Assembly: GCA_029378245.1 (NCBI GenBank)
Contig: JARKIF010000020.1
Location: 868,001 to 932,000 of the forward strand
DNA: 64,000 nucleotides
Direction of reading: 5' to 3'
Origin: Roridomyces roridus
Taxonomy: Eukaryota > Basidiomycota > Agaricomycetes > Agaricales > Mycenaceae
The notes beneath the pieces are model-generated. The model did not search any database. It saw nothing but the letters and a program-made list of their open reading frames with translations, and was not told where the DNA came from. Below, piece after piece: positions 54,784 to 64,000 of this stretch; the first letter of the stretch is position 1; each line of letters begins with the position of its first letter. Position numbers and translations under genes: made by a program.

Positions 54784-55390
54784 GCGATGGCTAGCGAGAC
54801 TCGAAATAGCGGAGGGGAGTGGTGGGAAGGAGACAAAGGGCGACGGCGTCTAAAACTGATGCCGGAATCACATCATGGCGGAAGCAATACACTTTGTCTC
54901 AACGTTCATTTCCTCTCGTCCGACTCCAGACTGACCTGACTCGGCTCGAGTGGACGCCCGTGGTGTCACTCGACGCGTCACTCGCGGAGCACTTCGTACG
55001 CCGCGCCGCCAACTGCTAAGCGAGGTGTGTCACGGTACTCTCCTCTCCCTCAACTTCAATCAAGTTGAATCCGGTGCACTCAGGCTGCTGTTCTACCGGT
55101 CTGTCCTCTCAGCTCAGGCAAACGCGGCGTACCACCGCTTACATCGCGCAGCAGCGCCCTTTTCCCCCTCGAAAGTGTCGTCGACGGCGACCACCTTCTG
55201 ATGCCCCGCCGATGAGGAAAGATTGGCCGTTTTCGAGTACGAGTTTGCTGTTGGGACGAGAAAGAGGGAGGAAGCGAGCAAATCACGCGTGTATCAACTG
55301 GTGCAGACTCAAGCGGACGTCCGATCCGAAGCGGCAGTTGAAGTCGTGGGTGCATCTGCGGAGGAACAACGGCACCAATGGTTGTGTCAA
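54784..55390. other. Flank of MYND E; first part shared with MYND C upstream region
   Basis: Read on the minus strand, 54784-54890 matches 25197-25307, with GTATTGCTTCCG, GCCCTTTGTCTC and GCTATTTCGAGTCTYGCTA in common. The rest up to 55390 has short ORFs only. Confidence 0.6.
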
Positions 55391-58339
55391 TAATGCAATG
55401 TCCCCGGTGATAAGTGGGGGCAATGTTGCATTATTCGCGGCCTCTCACCGCCGGTGAGATGGTAGGGTAATGCATTGTCCCGTTGTTTTGTGCGCAAGGG
55501 TTAACAGGCCTGGGTAACTGAGGTAAGCTTCAAATAAGTCCTCCGAGCATCGCGGACATGCCATTTCTGGAAGGTGTCGGTTCCTTTGTACTTAACATTG
55601 ATGCCGGATCGTTTTTACTGAGCGATCCAGTGATCTTTGGGACATACATATGACAGAGATCAATGGCAGCCCAAAAAGGTCCACAGATCAAAAATCCACA
55701 GCCCGGCACAATTGTTACCATCGCAATTGATGTGATGTATCAAAAAATCAAAATCATAGAGCGGCTCAAGGGCTACAAGAGTTGTCAACATGTGTTTTAG
55801 CTCAAATGGCTTCGTTAGGCTGTAAAATGCAAAATACATTCCCAGACCAGAGTCTTTTTGATCAAGTGAGGGTGAGCGCCCATGTGGTTGTCCCAAAGAT
55901 CTGGCTTATCATGGCCTTGTTGTCTACTAGTATGTTCCCTGTGCGTTCTCTTTTGCTCTGAGGTCCCGGGTTCAATCCCTGGCCTCCTCTTTTTTTTCTC
56001 CTGTCCCCAGCAGACAATTCCTGATGACACCAGGCATCACAGGATGCTAGCATGATGTGCTGCAACATCACAGTGCCACCAGAACTCTATGTACCTCAAG
56101 TTTCCAGTGAATTTGATGCCGATTTCCAATTGTAGCCACTACGCTTTTGTCCCAAAAAGGCAATTTTTGAGTTTCTGGCCTCTCTGGGCTTCCCATGTTG
56201 ATTGCTGACAGAATTTTCCACCAGGTATTTTTCTTGCAGTCTATTGAAATGTAACTGTGGCCATTCAAGCTTCCAATGACCCTGTTGTACACCTGTAATT
56301 GCACAAATAGACCGGCTTTGGTTGATCTCCCAATATTACCTCCCTTTTGGTTCCCTAATACTGCAGCTGCACCTCAGAGAGGTACCTAGAGTCATAGAGA
56401 TGAGCTCAAAGCAATATGGCCCCAGGTGCATACCTTGAAGCTGACTTGCAAATGAATCAGTGAAAATGCTGATCTGACTGAAGGCACTGATAATGTCCAT
56501 TGAGCCTGTGATCCAGGGGCTCATGAACTTGATGGCATGTCTAATTATCCATTGCAAGTGACAACTTACCTAAGACTCTCCAACAGACAAGGCAATTGTG
56601 TGATACTGCCTGCAACAGACTGTTGCCTACATTGTGCATTCCCTAGATTTTCCCTGGTGATACAAATAGCTCAGGGGATCTCTGATAGTGTACAGACAGG
56701 CTTAAGAGCCAGAGATCACTGATTCATGGACTCAGAAACACAAGTTTGAAGAGCATACATTTTGTGATCAATTCAGTGATTGGGCACTAAGGAGGTTGAA
56801 TAAAGCATATCAGAGACTAGAAATGGGCAAAGGACGTTCTGAGCTTTATATCATCAGATTTGGCAAAGAACTGAGAGAGAGTTCTGTTCAAGTGGTGTCC
56901 GAGCAAATGGCCGAAATCTTACCTCACAACCGTGACATCCCTCCACCCATCCAGATGCAGCTTGTTCATTTTCCACTTCAATGGATGTATTGGCAACTAG
57001 GAACATGTTCCACCTAAGCATTGATTGGGCCTACAGAACCCCCCAGAGCAGGAACTCAGGGCATCAGTGCAAAATGATCCTGGTTGTGTCTCAGGTTACA
57101 ACCCCTAGCTGTTTGATTTCTCATATCAGGCTGGTAAATTATGCCCATTGAATATCCTTTAGGCCATAGGATTGAGCACATGAACTGTACAGGAGGAGAA
57201 ATGGTGCAGAGTTGATTTTGACCAAGTTGTGGCAGAATCTCTTTGGACTGACTGGATGCTGTGAAACTAGCTTTCAATTCCAGTTTGGAGAGTATCTGGG
57301 CGTCCCAGACCTCTTGAGATCACATAGAATAGTCTCTCTATCAGCTCATACCACAAGATCAATCACTGGCTTGATGCACCTGGTATTATTCCCCAATGGT
57401 CTGAGCACTTAGTTTTCAGCAATGAGGTTCATTGAATCATATGTGAAAACACTGAGGAGGATCCTATAAACTATTGAACAAGGCTAGCAAATGTGATCAT
57501 GAATTGCAACAAGGGCTCTCTATTCAACCCATACAGTGTCCTGATCATGTTCTGTTGCTTTCCAATAGGAGCAAAAGGATGTATAATGCATCCCAGAACA
57601 ATGTCTGATCAGCATGCATCCCAGAATGCAGAGGGTTCTGCTTAAATTCACTCAAACTGGTGAAAATTCCCTTTTTGGGAAAAAAGCGTAGTGGCTCATG
57701 TCAATCAGGGCTGTCATCAAGTCCGGAAGTTGAAGCATTTCACAAGGTTCTGCTCACATTGAGGGTTTGCTTGTGATGAAAATACATACTAAATGAATGG
57801 TGTTACACATTTCTGGGTACAGAGGGAAAGCCAGGAGAAAAAAAGGGGGCACCCGGGTTTTGATGCCAGCTTTTCCACAGTGTTTTGCATTCCCTGAGCT
57901 AACCAAGCATTTCCAGTCAAAGGTATATAGGAAGCTCCTGTAGGCCGGAATGCGGGCCACAACTTTGATGTCCATCATGATTTGATGGCTGATGCGATGA
58001 GCCGCATCTGCAATTGATCAACAGTGGCTACTGGCAATGACCATCAGAAAATGATCTAACTCATCACCATCAAAAACTGATCCGTCTATCAAAAATGATT
58101 CCTCCATCCATCGCCATCGAAAATGATCCAGCGATAACCGTGATCAAACAACAGCGATCAATCTGAGAATGAAAACTATACCATTAAAAAGGCCATTTGA
58201 AATGTGAAATTAAACTCAGAAATAAAACCCTGAGGCCCTGGAAAACAACGGGACATTGCATTACCATCCATCTCACGGGCGGTGAGAGACCGTCAATAAT
58301 GCAACATTGCCCCCACCTATCACCGGGGCCATTGCATTA
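55391..58339. mobile_element. 2.95-kb element with 98-bp terminal inverted repeats
   Basis: Left TIR 55391-55488 and right TIR 58242-58339 are inverted copies, about 90% identical. They begin TAATGCAATG and share GTGGGGGCAATGTTGCATTA, CTCTCACCG and GTCCCGTTGTTTT. The interior is AT-richer than the surroundings and has no long ORF. Minus-strand fragments such as WDKSVVATIGNRHQIHW are at best faintly transposase-like. Clear flanking duplication is not visible; TTA/TAA occurs at both outer edges but is part of the repeat. It is probably an old DNA transposon or large non-autonomous derivative. Confidence 0.8.
55913..55999 (+). repeat. tRNA-derived sequence with A box, B box and T-run
   Basis: A-box-like TGTCTACTAGTATG at 55921-55934, B box GGTTCAATCCC at 55969-55979 within a near-perfect T arm (CCCGGGTTCAATCCCTGG), and a run of eight or more T at about 55990-55997. 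The acceptor strand does not pair, so it is not a working tRNA; a tRNA-Pro/Glu-like SINE head is the best reading. It sits inside the 2.95-kb element. Confidence 0.6.
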
Positions 58340-58603
58340 ATGGTACAGTTATTACTCAACGGTCAGTGACTGCAGCTGTGGGCAGCGCGCCAGGAAAGAT
58401 GGGATGTTGCGGAGGGAGAAGTCCTGTAGTGAGAGACTGAGGAGGGAGGGCAATCCTGCACCTAAAAAGCCGGCGACGAGGTTGCGGGCTTGTACGTCAC
58501 AGAGTAGGTGGAGCTGAGTGAGAGTGCCGGGATCAACAATGCGGAGCTGTCCCTGAGCAGGTGCTATGCTGCCGGCCCTCGGGTGAGCGAGCGTAAAGTG
58601 ACT
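58340..58603 (-). pseudogene. Leucine-rich part of a split F-box gene (3' piece)
   Basis: On the minus strand this reads SHFTLAHPRAG, GQLRIVDPGTLTQLHLLC, GFLGAGLPSLLSLSLQDF and FLARCPQLQSLTVE, then a stop at the edge of the 2.95-kb element. It is in frame with the N-terminal piece at 62477-63068 once 58604-62476 is disregarded. The gene's own C-terminus is missing, presumably cut off by the 2.95-kb element. Confidence 0.8.
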
Positions 58604-58755
58604 TCTTGTTCCGCGCTTCGTTTGCGTCTAGAAAATTGAATCGAACTTGGGACAGCCACAGATTCTTGTGGGGGTGGAGGAGCAGCGGAAGGTTCAACTT
58701 CTCGAACCGCTGTTCTCCAGGTCGTAGGGCGATGGTGAGGCGTGAGAATGAACCC
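58604..58755 (+). repeat. Shared 5' terminus, copy 1
   Basis: 152 bp directly repeated at 59015-59166; no difference was noticed between the two copies. Confidence 0.9.
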
Positions 58756-58853
58756 CACCACCACCCTACCTGCGTGCTGCCCCGTATGCCAAGGAAAACT
58801 GAACAGACAATACTTGTTGAAAGAGCATAATTTTGAAGGCGAGGGCGGGCGGG

Positions 58854-59014
58854 GAAAGATTTCGGACATGTTGGAGGGTGGATTCGGCGACGTAAGAGAT
58901 GCATTGCATGCATTGCTGGCAGATTGTTGTGGTGTGATGAGAGAAGCACGGGTCACGCGCCACTCCGCTGTCACAAGAATCAGTACTGATCTCGCACGCT
59001 CATCAGTACTACAC
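58854..59014 (+). repeat. Shared 3' terminus, copy 1
   Basis: 161 bp directly repeated at 62316-62476, with one difference noticed (GATTCGGCGAC against GATTCGTCGAC). Contains the terminal hairpin. Confidence 0.9.
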
Positions 59015-59166
59015 TCTTGTTCCGCGCTTCGTTTGCGTCTAGAAAATTGAATCGAACTTGGGACAGCCACAGATTCTTGTGGGGGTGGAGGAGCAGCGGA
59101 AGGTTCAACTTCTCGAACCGCTGTTCTCCAGGTCGTAGGGCGATGGTGAGGCGTGAGAATGAACCC
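59015..59166 (+). repeat. Shared 5' terminus, copy 2
   Basis: See 58604-58755. Confidence 0.9.
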
Positions 59167-61299
59167 AAACGGAGATGCCAGACGAGGGCATCACCGACGC
59201 CCACGGCTAACCCACAAAAAGCGGCGAAGAATTCACTCAACTCTTCGTATCAGATCAATCCTGAGTGCCCACCGCGAATGTAACTCGGACTGTGTTCAAC
59301 GGAGTAGTAGGGGGAGTGCCGATTGAGAAGACGATGTAACGAAGCAAGATTAGTACCCAGATTAATCATGAATGAGTTTGGATGCCAAGCTTGAATCATG
59401 GTGAGGGAGCGAATCATCATGTACCATGACAAGAGGCAACAGATGGCAGCTCTGAAACCCTGGTTCGAAAAGAATCGAGTTTCAACGAGGGAGGCAGGAG
59501 ATAAGAAAGTTGAAACTGGAGTGCTGCCACTCATCATATGATGATGGAGTGTGAGCACTAACTGCGCGGACACTGGAGCCGCCGCAGGAATGATGCGGAG
59601 TTTTGGAGGAATTCGAAGACACAAGAGAACCCCGGCGATCGAATGAGGAGGTCTATTTGGAATCCCGAATAGAAAGTCCCGGAGTATATGGTGACTCCCC
59701 GCCCGGACGGATACAACCAAGAAAAACCAAACTGCAACGGCACCGCGAGCGGGATTTGCAGATAAATCCTCCACAAAGCACAGAACATGATGCCCTGAAT
59801 GAACAAGGCATTGACTCGAAGGCGAGCATATGGAGGACACAGGACGGCCACGCTCTTCAAATCGAGATTGATTGAAGTCTTGAGCTTCTCCACTGAAGAA
59901 ACTTGACAGCTATCAGCGTGAGAAGGCTGCCGGGATGAACACCCCCATGAACAGAGCATAGTTCGAAGCAGGGACAATCAAAAACAAACGAGACCAATGT
60001 CGAACGATGAACGAAGCATTGAATAGATAGGTGGGCCGCGTCCGAACGGGGGATGCCTCTCGAGTGAGGGTAGGATATTGCAAGAAGTGCTGCGAAGGAC
60101 GAGGATTGAGAACACGTTCAACTCCCCTGTTGATGGTGCAGTTGAACCGCGCCTCCACTGACTACTCCACGGCCCACGGGAGTAGATGTAGAGTAAATGA
60201 GAGGGGGGTTGATTGCCTAAGCTTTGTGCTCGAATGTACAAGCAGGGAAGCATGAATGTGAATGCCGGCCCTTCGGACGAAACAACCCAAGATCGATATG
60301 AAGTTTGAATATGTACGGAGGAAATGGAGCGATTCTAGGAGCGTGATTTTGGCTCCCCTCCGAATCTGACCTGAGCAGTAAATCCAAAACACACAGTCCC
60401 GACGACGGGGAGGTCCATATCCGAGATGGAAACCAACACGAGTACGGGTGGGAATCAGCCGTCGCAGCCGGTATGCACGTGGAGGCCGCAGAGCATGAAG
60501 ATTGAGTAAATCGTGGTCCCATGTCGAGTATACCTAAAGCGCAGAGAATCCCTGTTGAAGTGCTCAAGAATGCAGCTATATCCATTTGACCGAGGAATTG
60601 GAAATTGAAAACCTTCGATAGTGAGAGCCCACGATGATGAGCTCAATTCAAGGACTGTGCGATCCACCGCGTTGGTAAGAAGTGAATGCTCGCGGGAAAG
60701 CGGCCCATGGCCTATGTAGGAAGAATGTAGTTTTGTGCTTTCGATAGCAGAGAAACAATTTTGCCGCTTTGATAGCAGACGGAGACATAGGTCGATTGAG
60801 CGCTTGAGAAAATATGGACGAGTCCTCCGTCGGAAGAACTTGCCCTGGGTGCGTCAAACATGTGTGTGTACAGAACCCAAAATCGGGCAACAGTCCGATA
60901 CCCGCGGTGTGTCATGGTCAAAGAGGTCGGCCATAGGAGAGTGTTTCAAGGTGGTTAGGCTGTGGCTTGGCATCTTGCGTGGTTCGAAGAGAGCAAGGTA
61001 CGGAGCAAGCCAGAGTTGAATGTTGGTTGGTTGCTCGCCATTGCGGTTGCCGTTCTCGAGCCATGGTCGTAACCAGCCCAGAAGTTAAAGTCAAAAAGGC
61101 TGTATTGGTCGTAGTCTATGTAAAAAGACGAGATCTCGCTCAAAGCACATGAAAAATGTTCAATAGCAGAGAATGAAACAATCCAATGCTCGAAGGCATA
61201 GATGCATGAATGAATGGGAAGTTGTTGCACAGAAAAACTCCATCCTTTCCCGTACAGAAAGGGGAATTAGATGCCCATGAGAAACAATCAGGAATTGGA

Positions 61300-61800
61300 T
61301 GCCCGAAGAATACATGATGGGAACTGGATGCCCGAAAGAAAGTGGGAACTGGATGCCCGAAAGAAAGTGGGAACTGGATGCCCGGAATAAAAAGAATCAT
61401 GAGAACTTGACGCCCGAATGCCTGAATGGGACTCGATGCTCGAAATGCATGAATGAATGTCATGGGCACTGGACGCCCGAATTCTTGAAGAGGGACTCGA
61501 AGCCCGAAAATGAATGAATGAATGTCATGGGCGTTGAAACCCGAATGTCATGGACACTGGACGCCCGAATTCTTGAAGAGGGACTCAATGCCCGAAAATG
61601 AATAAATGAATGTCATGGGCGTTGAAACCCGAATGTCATGGGCACTGGACGCCCGAATGCTTGAAGGGGACTCGATGTCCGGGAATGAATGCATGTCATG
61701 GGAACCAGACTCCCGAATGCTTGAAGGGGGCTCAACGCCCGAAAATGAATGAATGTCATGGGATTTTCGACTCCCGAATGATTGAAGAGTAATTGATGCC
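61300..61800. repeat. Minisatellite inside Helitron-like element 2
   Basis: The word GATGCCCGAA or GACGCCCGAA recurs every 25 to 45 nt. At 61321-61370 two exact 25-bp units (GAACTGGATGCCCGAAAGAA plus AGTGG) stand side by side, with a partial third. Later units are longer and combine TGAATGTCATGGGCACTGGA, CGCCCGAATTCTTGAAG and (TGAA)n runs. Confidence 0.85.
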
Positions 61801-62315
61801 CCACAATAGCGGGTATCGGAAGAATACGGGTAGTCAACACTCGATAGCATAGAGAGATGCATATAAAAGTGGGAATTCAATAACCAGCAAGAAGAGACTC
61901 GTAGAGAAGCGGCGCTAAGACAGTAGCATTCTGAAGTGATCCAGCACTCGAGTGCATAGAGAGCAGTGAGATTGTTGACTGTTGACTATGAGAATGAAGT
62001 GCATGCCCGAGTAAGATGTTTGATGTCCCAGGCAATAAGACCATCGGCGTAGGTTAGCAGTAAGGATATGCCCCATTCGAGAGCAAGCGATAGCGGATGT
62101 CGTGGTGCTATACCAGGCTCGGTATGGAGAGATATGGAAAAGAAGAAGCGAGTAGATATTCATGGGATCAATCGAGCGCACCTCAGTCCTAGCCGCCACT
62201 CATCTACGTCGTCCCGTTGAAGTCCAAGTGAAACAAGTGTATCCGGAGAGAAAACAGGCAAAGAGAGGTGTGTCGGCGGATGGAAGCGGAAACAGGAAGA
62301 TCAGAAGTGGCCAGA

Positions 62316-62476
62316 GAAAGATTTCGGACATGTTGGAGGGTGGATTCGTCGACGTAAGAGATGCATTGCATGCATTGCTGGCAGATTGTTGTGGTGTGAT
62401 GAGAGAAGCACGGGTCACGCGCCACTCCGCTGTCACAAGAATCAGTACTGATCTCGCACGCTCATCAGTACTACAC
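62316..62476 (+). repeat. Shared 3' terminus, copy 2
   Basis: See 58854-59014. Ends exactly where the F-box frame resumes. Confidence 0.9.
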
Positions 62477-63068
62477 GATGCGCAAAACGCTACCGTCCCG
62501 CGGCAAAATCTCGCAGCCGTCCAAGGTGAGTTCCTCCAGATTCGATAAGGACAGTAGTCTCTCGCGCCACGTGAGATCGACCGTGATCCCTGCAACATGC
62601 AAGCAGCGCAGATTCTGATACAGGCCGAGTGTGGCAAGGAACGTCGTCATCACCCTGTCCCGCAGCGCATCGTATACGCCGATATGAACAATAGTCTCGA
62701 GATTCCTTCTGTCCTCGATTAACAGGTCAGGAATGCCTGATCCGCCATGGATTCGTACAACGGAGGACGGGACTCTGCAGCATGCTGATCTTCCACGACC
62801 GAACGGCCGAAGCAAGTCCTTGAGGTCCTTGTGCAGCAAAGCGATCGAGCCGAACCACCATGCGATGTAGCAGGTGTGTTCTCTCCATCCAGTTCCTTGG
62901 AGCAAGCCCCGAATCCAATGCGGAGATATCGGCGCTTTGGTCCTGGATCAAAAGCGGGAGGCAGATGGAGCGGAAGAGCTTGCATGCAAGGGAGAGGCGA
63001 CGAAGCTGGCGCCGGGAGCATTGCAGCCAGCAGGTGAGCCAGAGTTCCACGGGAAGTTCCAAGGACAT
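62477..63068 (-). pseudogene. F-box gene, N-terminal piece
   Basis: ATG at 63068. The protein starts MSLELPVELWLTCWLQCSRR, with an F-box over about residues 3-45 (QLRRLSLACKLFRSICLPLL). Then come NWMERTHLLHRMVVRLDRF and, after a frame change or intron near 62750-62790, ETIVHIGVYDALRD, TFLATLGLYQNLRCLHVAG and LSNLEELTLDGCEILPRDG, a leucine-rich style. The frame breaks at 62477 because of the Helitron-like insertions and continues at 58603. F-box/LRR proteins select substrates for SCF ubiquitin ligases. Without the LRR half this copy is presumably dead. Confidence 0.82.
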
Positions 63069-63273
63069 GTCTTTGCTGCGACAGAGGAAGCCATCTTATA
63101 AATGTTAAAGACGCGGGTTCCCTTGAGACGTCCGAGATCTAAGCAGTGACCAGCGGCAACAGTACTTAGCAACGATTCTATCCCGCCCGTGGATTTGGTT
63201 GCCACAGGCTCATTACCACCGAAAGCTGAAGGATTTCGACACTGCAAGCAGCGCACGGTGGAGCAAATATTGA

Positions 63274-64000
63274 CTAAATTGTAGACTTACCGCTCGTCAA
63301 CTTCATCTCGGCACCCAACTGGACTTGAGATGCAACCAGGCCCTCGAGAATAGCCCGCCGTACTGTCCGTCGGCTGATGGCTCTATCGAGATCTATGCCG
63401 AAGACTCGTGCAATCCCTTGCATCAAATCCCCGACCTTCCCCTCCTTGCAGCCACTCGAGACCATAGCCCGAGCAATACAACGCAGCTCAGTCTTGTACG
63501 CACGGCCCCGCTTTGCCTGCATACGGAGCACATGTTTTGCGGAGCGGGAGCCGTTTGTAGCACGCATAAGGGCGTCCTTGCGACGATTGAGCTGACGATT
63601 GGCAAGTCGAAGCGCGCCCCGGAGCTGGCTCAGGTCAGAAATCTTCTTCTTGAGCTCGCCATTTGACCATGCTAGCTTGTATTTGGCTTGGTCGACCAGG
63701 TGCTTTGCCTCTGCAAGTCGTCTTCGCCATCCGAGCTCATCCTCCCGCTTCTTTTTGAGAACAGCGCGCACTTCGGCCTCCCCATGAGCAGTGGCCTTCT
63801 TCAGCTCCTCCCGTGCGTCCTTTGTCTTGCATTCCAGCTCTTGAACCTTCTTTCGCAGTCTGTTTTCGCGCTTGACCGCATTTTTCTTGGCGCTCTTGAG
63901 CCGTTGGACCTGCGATCGAAGAAGCACATTGTCGGCAAGAATGCGGGCGTTGGGACGTGGAGGAGGTGTGGATAGGGGTACAGCAGGTATGTTCTCCTTC
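63274..64000 (-). CDS. Coiled-coil, transposon-associated protein (partial, runs off the window)
   Basis: The frame is open from the right edge (KENIPAVPLSTPPPRPNARI) to TAA at 63274-63276. About 180 residues of strongly charged coiled coil (LKSAKKNAVKRENRLRKKVQ, KKKREDELGWRRRLAEAKHL) lead to a compact helical domain GCKEGKVGDLMQGIARVFG, DLDRAISRRTVRRAILEGLV, ASQVQLGAEMK. This SRRTVRRA..EG.VA..QLG pattern is abundant in agaricomycete genomes and seems to belong to a transposon family, which I cannot name with certainty. A GTAAGT donor just before the stop (after LTSG) suggests the coding sequence continues in another exon, which is not recognised before the F-box gene. Confidence 0.6.
   Translation of the reverse strand, partial: KENIPAVPLSTPPPRPNARILADNVLLRSQVQRLKSAKKNAVKRENRLRKKVQELECKTKDAREELKKATAHGEAEVRAVLKKKREDELGWRRRLAEAKHLVDQAKYKLAWSNGELKKKISDLSQLRGALRLANRQLNRRKDALMRATNGSRSAKHVLRMQAKRGRAYKTELRCIARAMVSSGCKEGKVGDLMQGIARVFGIDLDRAISRRTVRRAILEGLVASQVQLGAEMKLTSGKSTI

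Larger units (their letters stand above)
58604..59014 (+). mobile_element. Helitron-like element 1 (411 bp, deletion derivative)
   Basis: It begins TCTTGTTCCGCGCTTCG and ends with a hairpin (9-bp stem AGTACTGAT/ATCAGTACT, 11-nt loop, 58982-59010) followed by ACAC. The first 152 bp and last 161 bp are shared with element 2; only about 98 bp in between are its own. No TIR and no target duplication occur. A TC start, a 3' hairpin, lack of duplication and end-to-end tandem insertion fit Helitrons, although the 3' end is not the canonical CTRR. Confidence 0.75.
59015..62476 (+). mobile_element. Helitron-like element 2 (3462 bp) in tandem with element 1
   Basis: Starts at the base after element 1 with the same 152-bp 5' terminus and ends with the same 161-bp 3' terminus and hairpin (62444-62472). 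The interior (59167-62315) has no helicase or Rep gene; its longest ORFs have no recognised domain. A minisatellite occupies 61300-61800. The right host junction is at 62476/62477. Confidence 0.75.

Noticed and set aside
59250..59840. 196-aa minus-strand ORF within Helitron-like element 2
   Set aside because: No domain, overlapping open frames on both strands, and no splice or start context; probably chance.
61548..61880. ORFs on both strands through the minisatellite
   Set aside because: Open frames follow from repeat periodicity; repeat-encoded peptides only.
62444..62476. CTGATGAG next to a stem, reminiscent of a hammerhead ribozyme
   Set aside because: The second conserved core (GAAAC) and the stem III layout are missing; the simple terminal hairpin explains the sequence.
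58854..62476. 161-bp direct repeats read as short LTRs of a TRIM element
   Set aside because: A second shared block (152 bp) repeats in the same order, so two elements with common 5' and 3' ends explain all repeats; there is no target duplication, PBS or PPT.
1..64000. CRISPR arrays, telomeric repeats, rRNA or bacterial-type operons
   Set aside because: None seen; the genes are spliced eukaryotic genes.

Overview
The window is nuclear DNA from an agaricomycete (mushroom-forming basidiomycete); a Mycena-like genus is a plausible guess, not a proven one. The evidence is dense genes cut by 45-60 nt GT..AG introns, moderately GC-rich sequence, and typical agaricomycete families: NACHT NTPases with the 'FYSVAGDVN' leader, F-box proteins, MYND-finger paralogues, RTA1 and DUF6534 membrane proteins, and degenerate kinases. 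No bacterial operons, rRNA, CRISPR or telomere repeats are visible. Layout: 1-10 kb holds the 3' end of a cytochrome P450, a pseudokinase, a membrane-anchored LysM protein, an unknown 408-aa protein, and two decayed kinase-like genes. 10-20 kb is a transposon graveyard: a decayed transposon-type ORF, three hAT-type MITEs with 8-bp target duplications, and a young Ty1/copia element with 216-bp LTRs and two in-frame stop codons. 20-28 kb carries four MYND-finger paralogues (two fused and broken, two intact) around a small secreted cysteine-rich protein. 28-32 kb holds an 823-aa NACHT NTPase followed by SINE-like repeats. 32-48 kb is the most ordinary gene block: an S41-type peptidase, an RTA1 protein, a Dal5-type MFS permease, a monocarboxylate-type MFS transporter, a short-chain dehydrogenase broken by a 904-bp transposon, and a DUF6534 membrane protein. 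48-55 kb repeats the earlier theme with a second NACHT gene, two F-box genes and a fifth MYND paralogue. 55-63 kb is one F-box gene torn apart by a 2.9-kb long-TIR element and by two tandem Helitron-like elements that share termini. The right edge carries a coiled-coil protein of a transposon-associated type, running out of the window. The main theme is repeated local duplication of regulatory and immunity-like families (NACHT, MYND, F-box, pseudokinase), each with intact and decaying copies, and heavy recent insertion of non-autonomous DNA transposons. Several insertions can be read to the base because host reading frames or host repeats resume exactly on both sides. The best candidate for something undescribed is the MYND family with its unrecognised ~260-residue N-terminal domain, duplicated together with promoter sequence and interspersed with NACHT genes. 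A link between MYND and NACHT proteins is only inferred from proximity.
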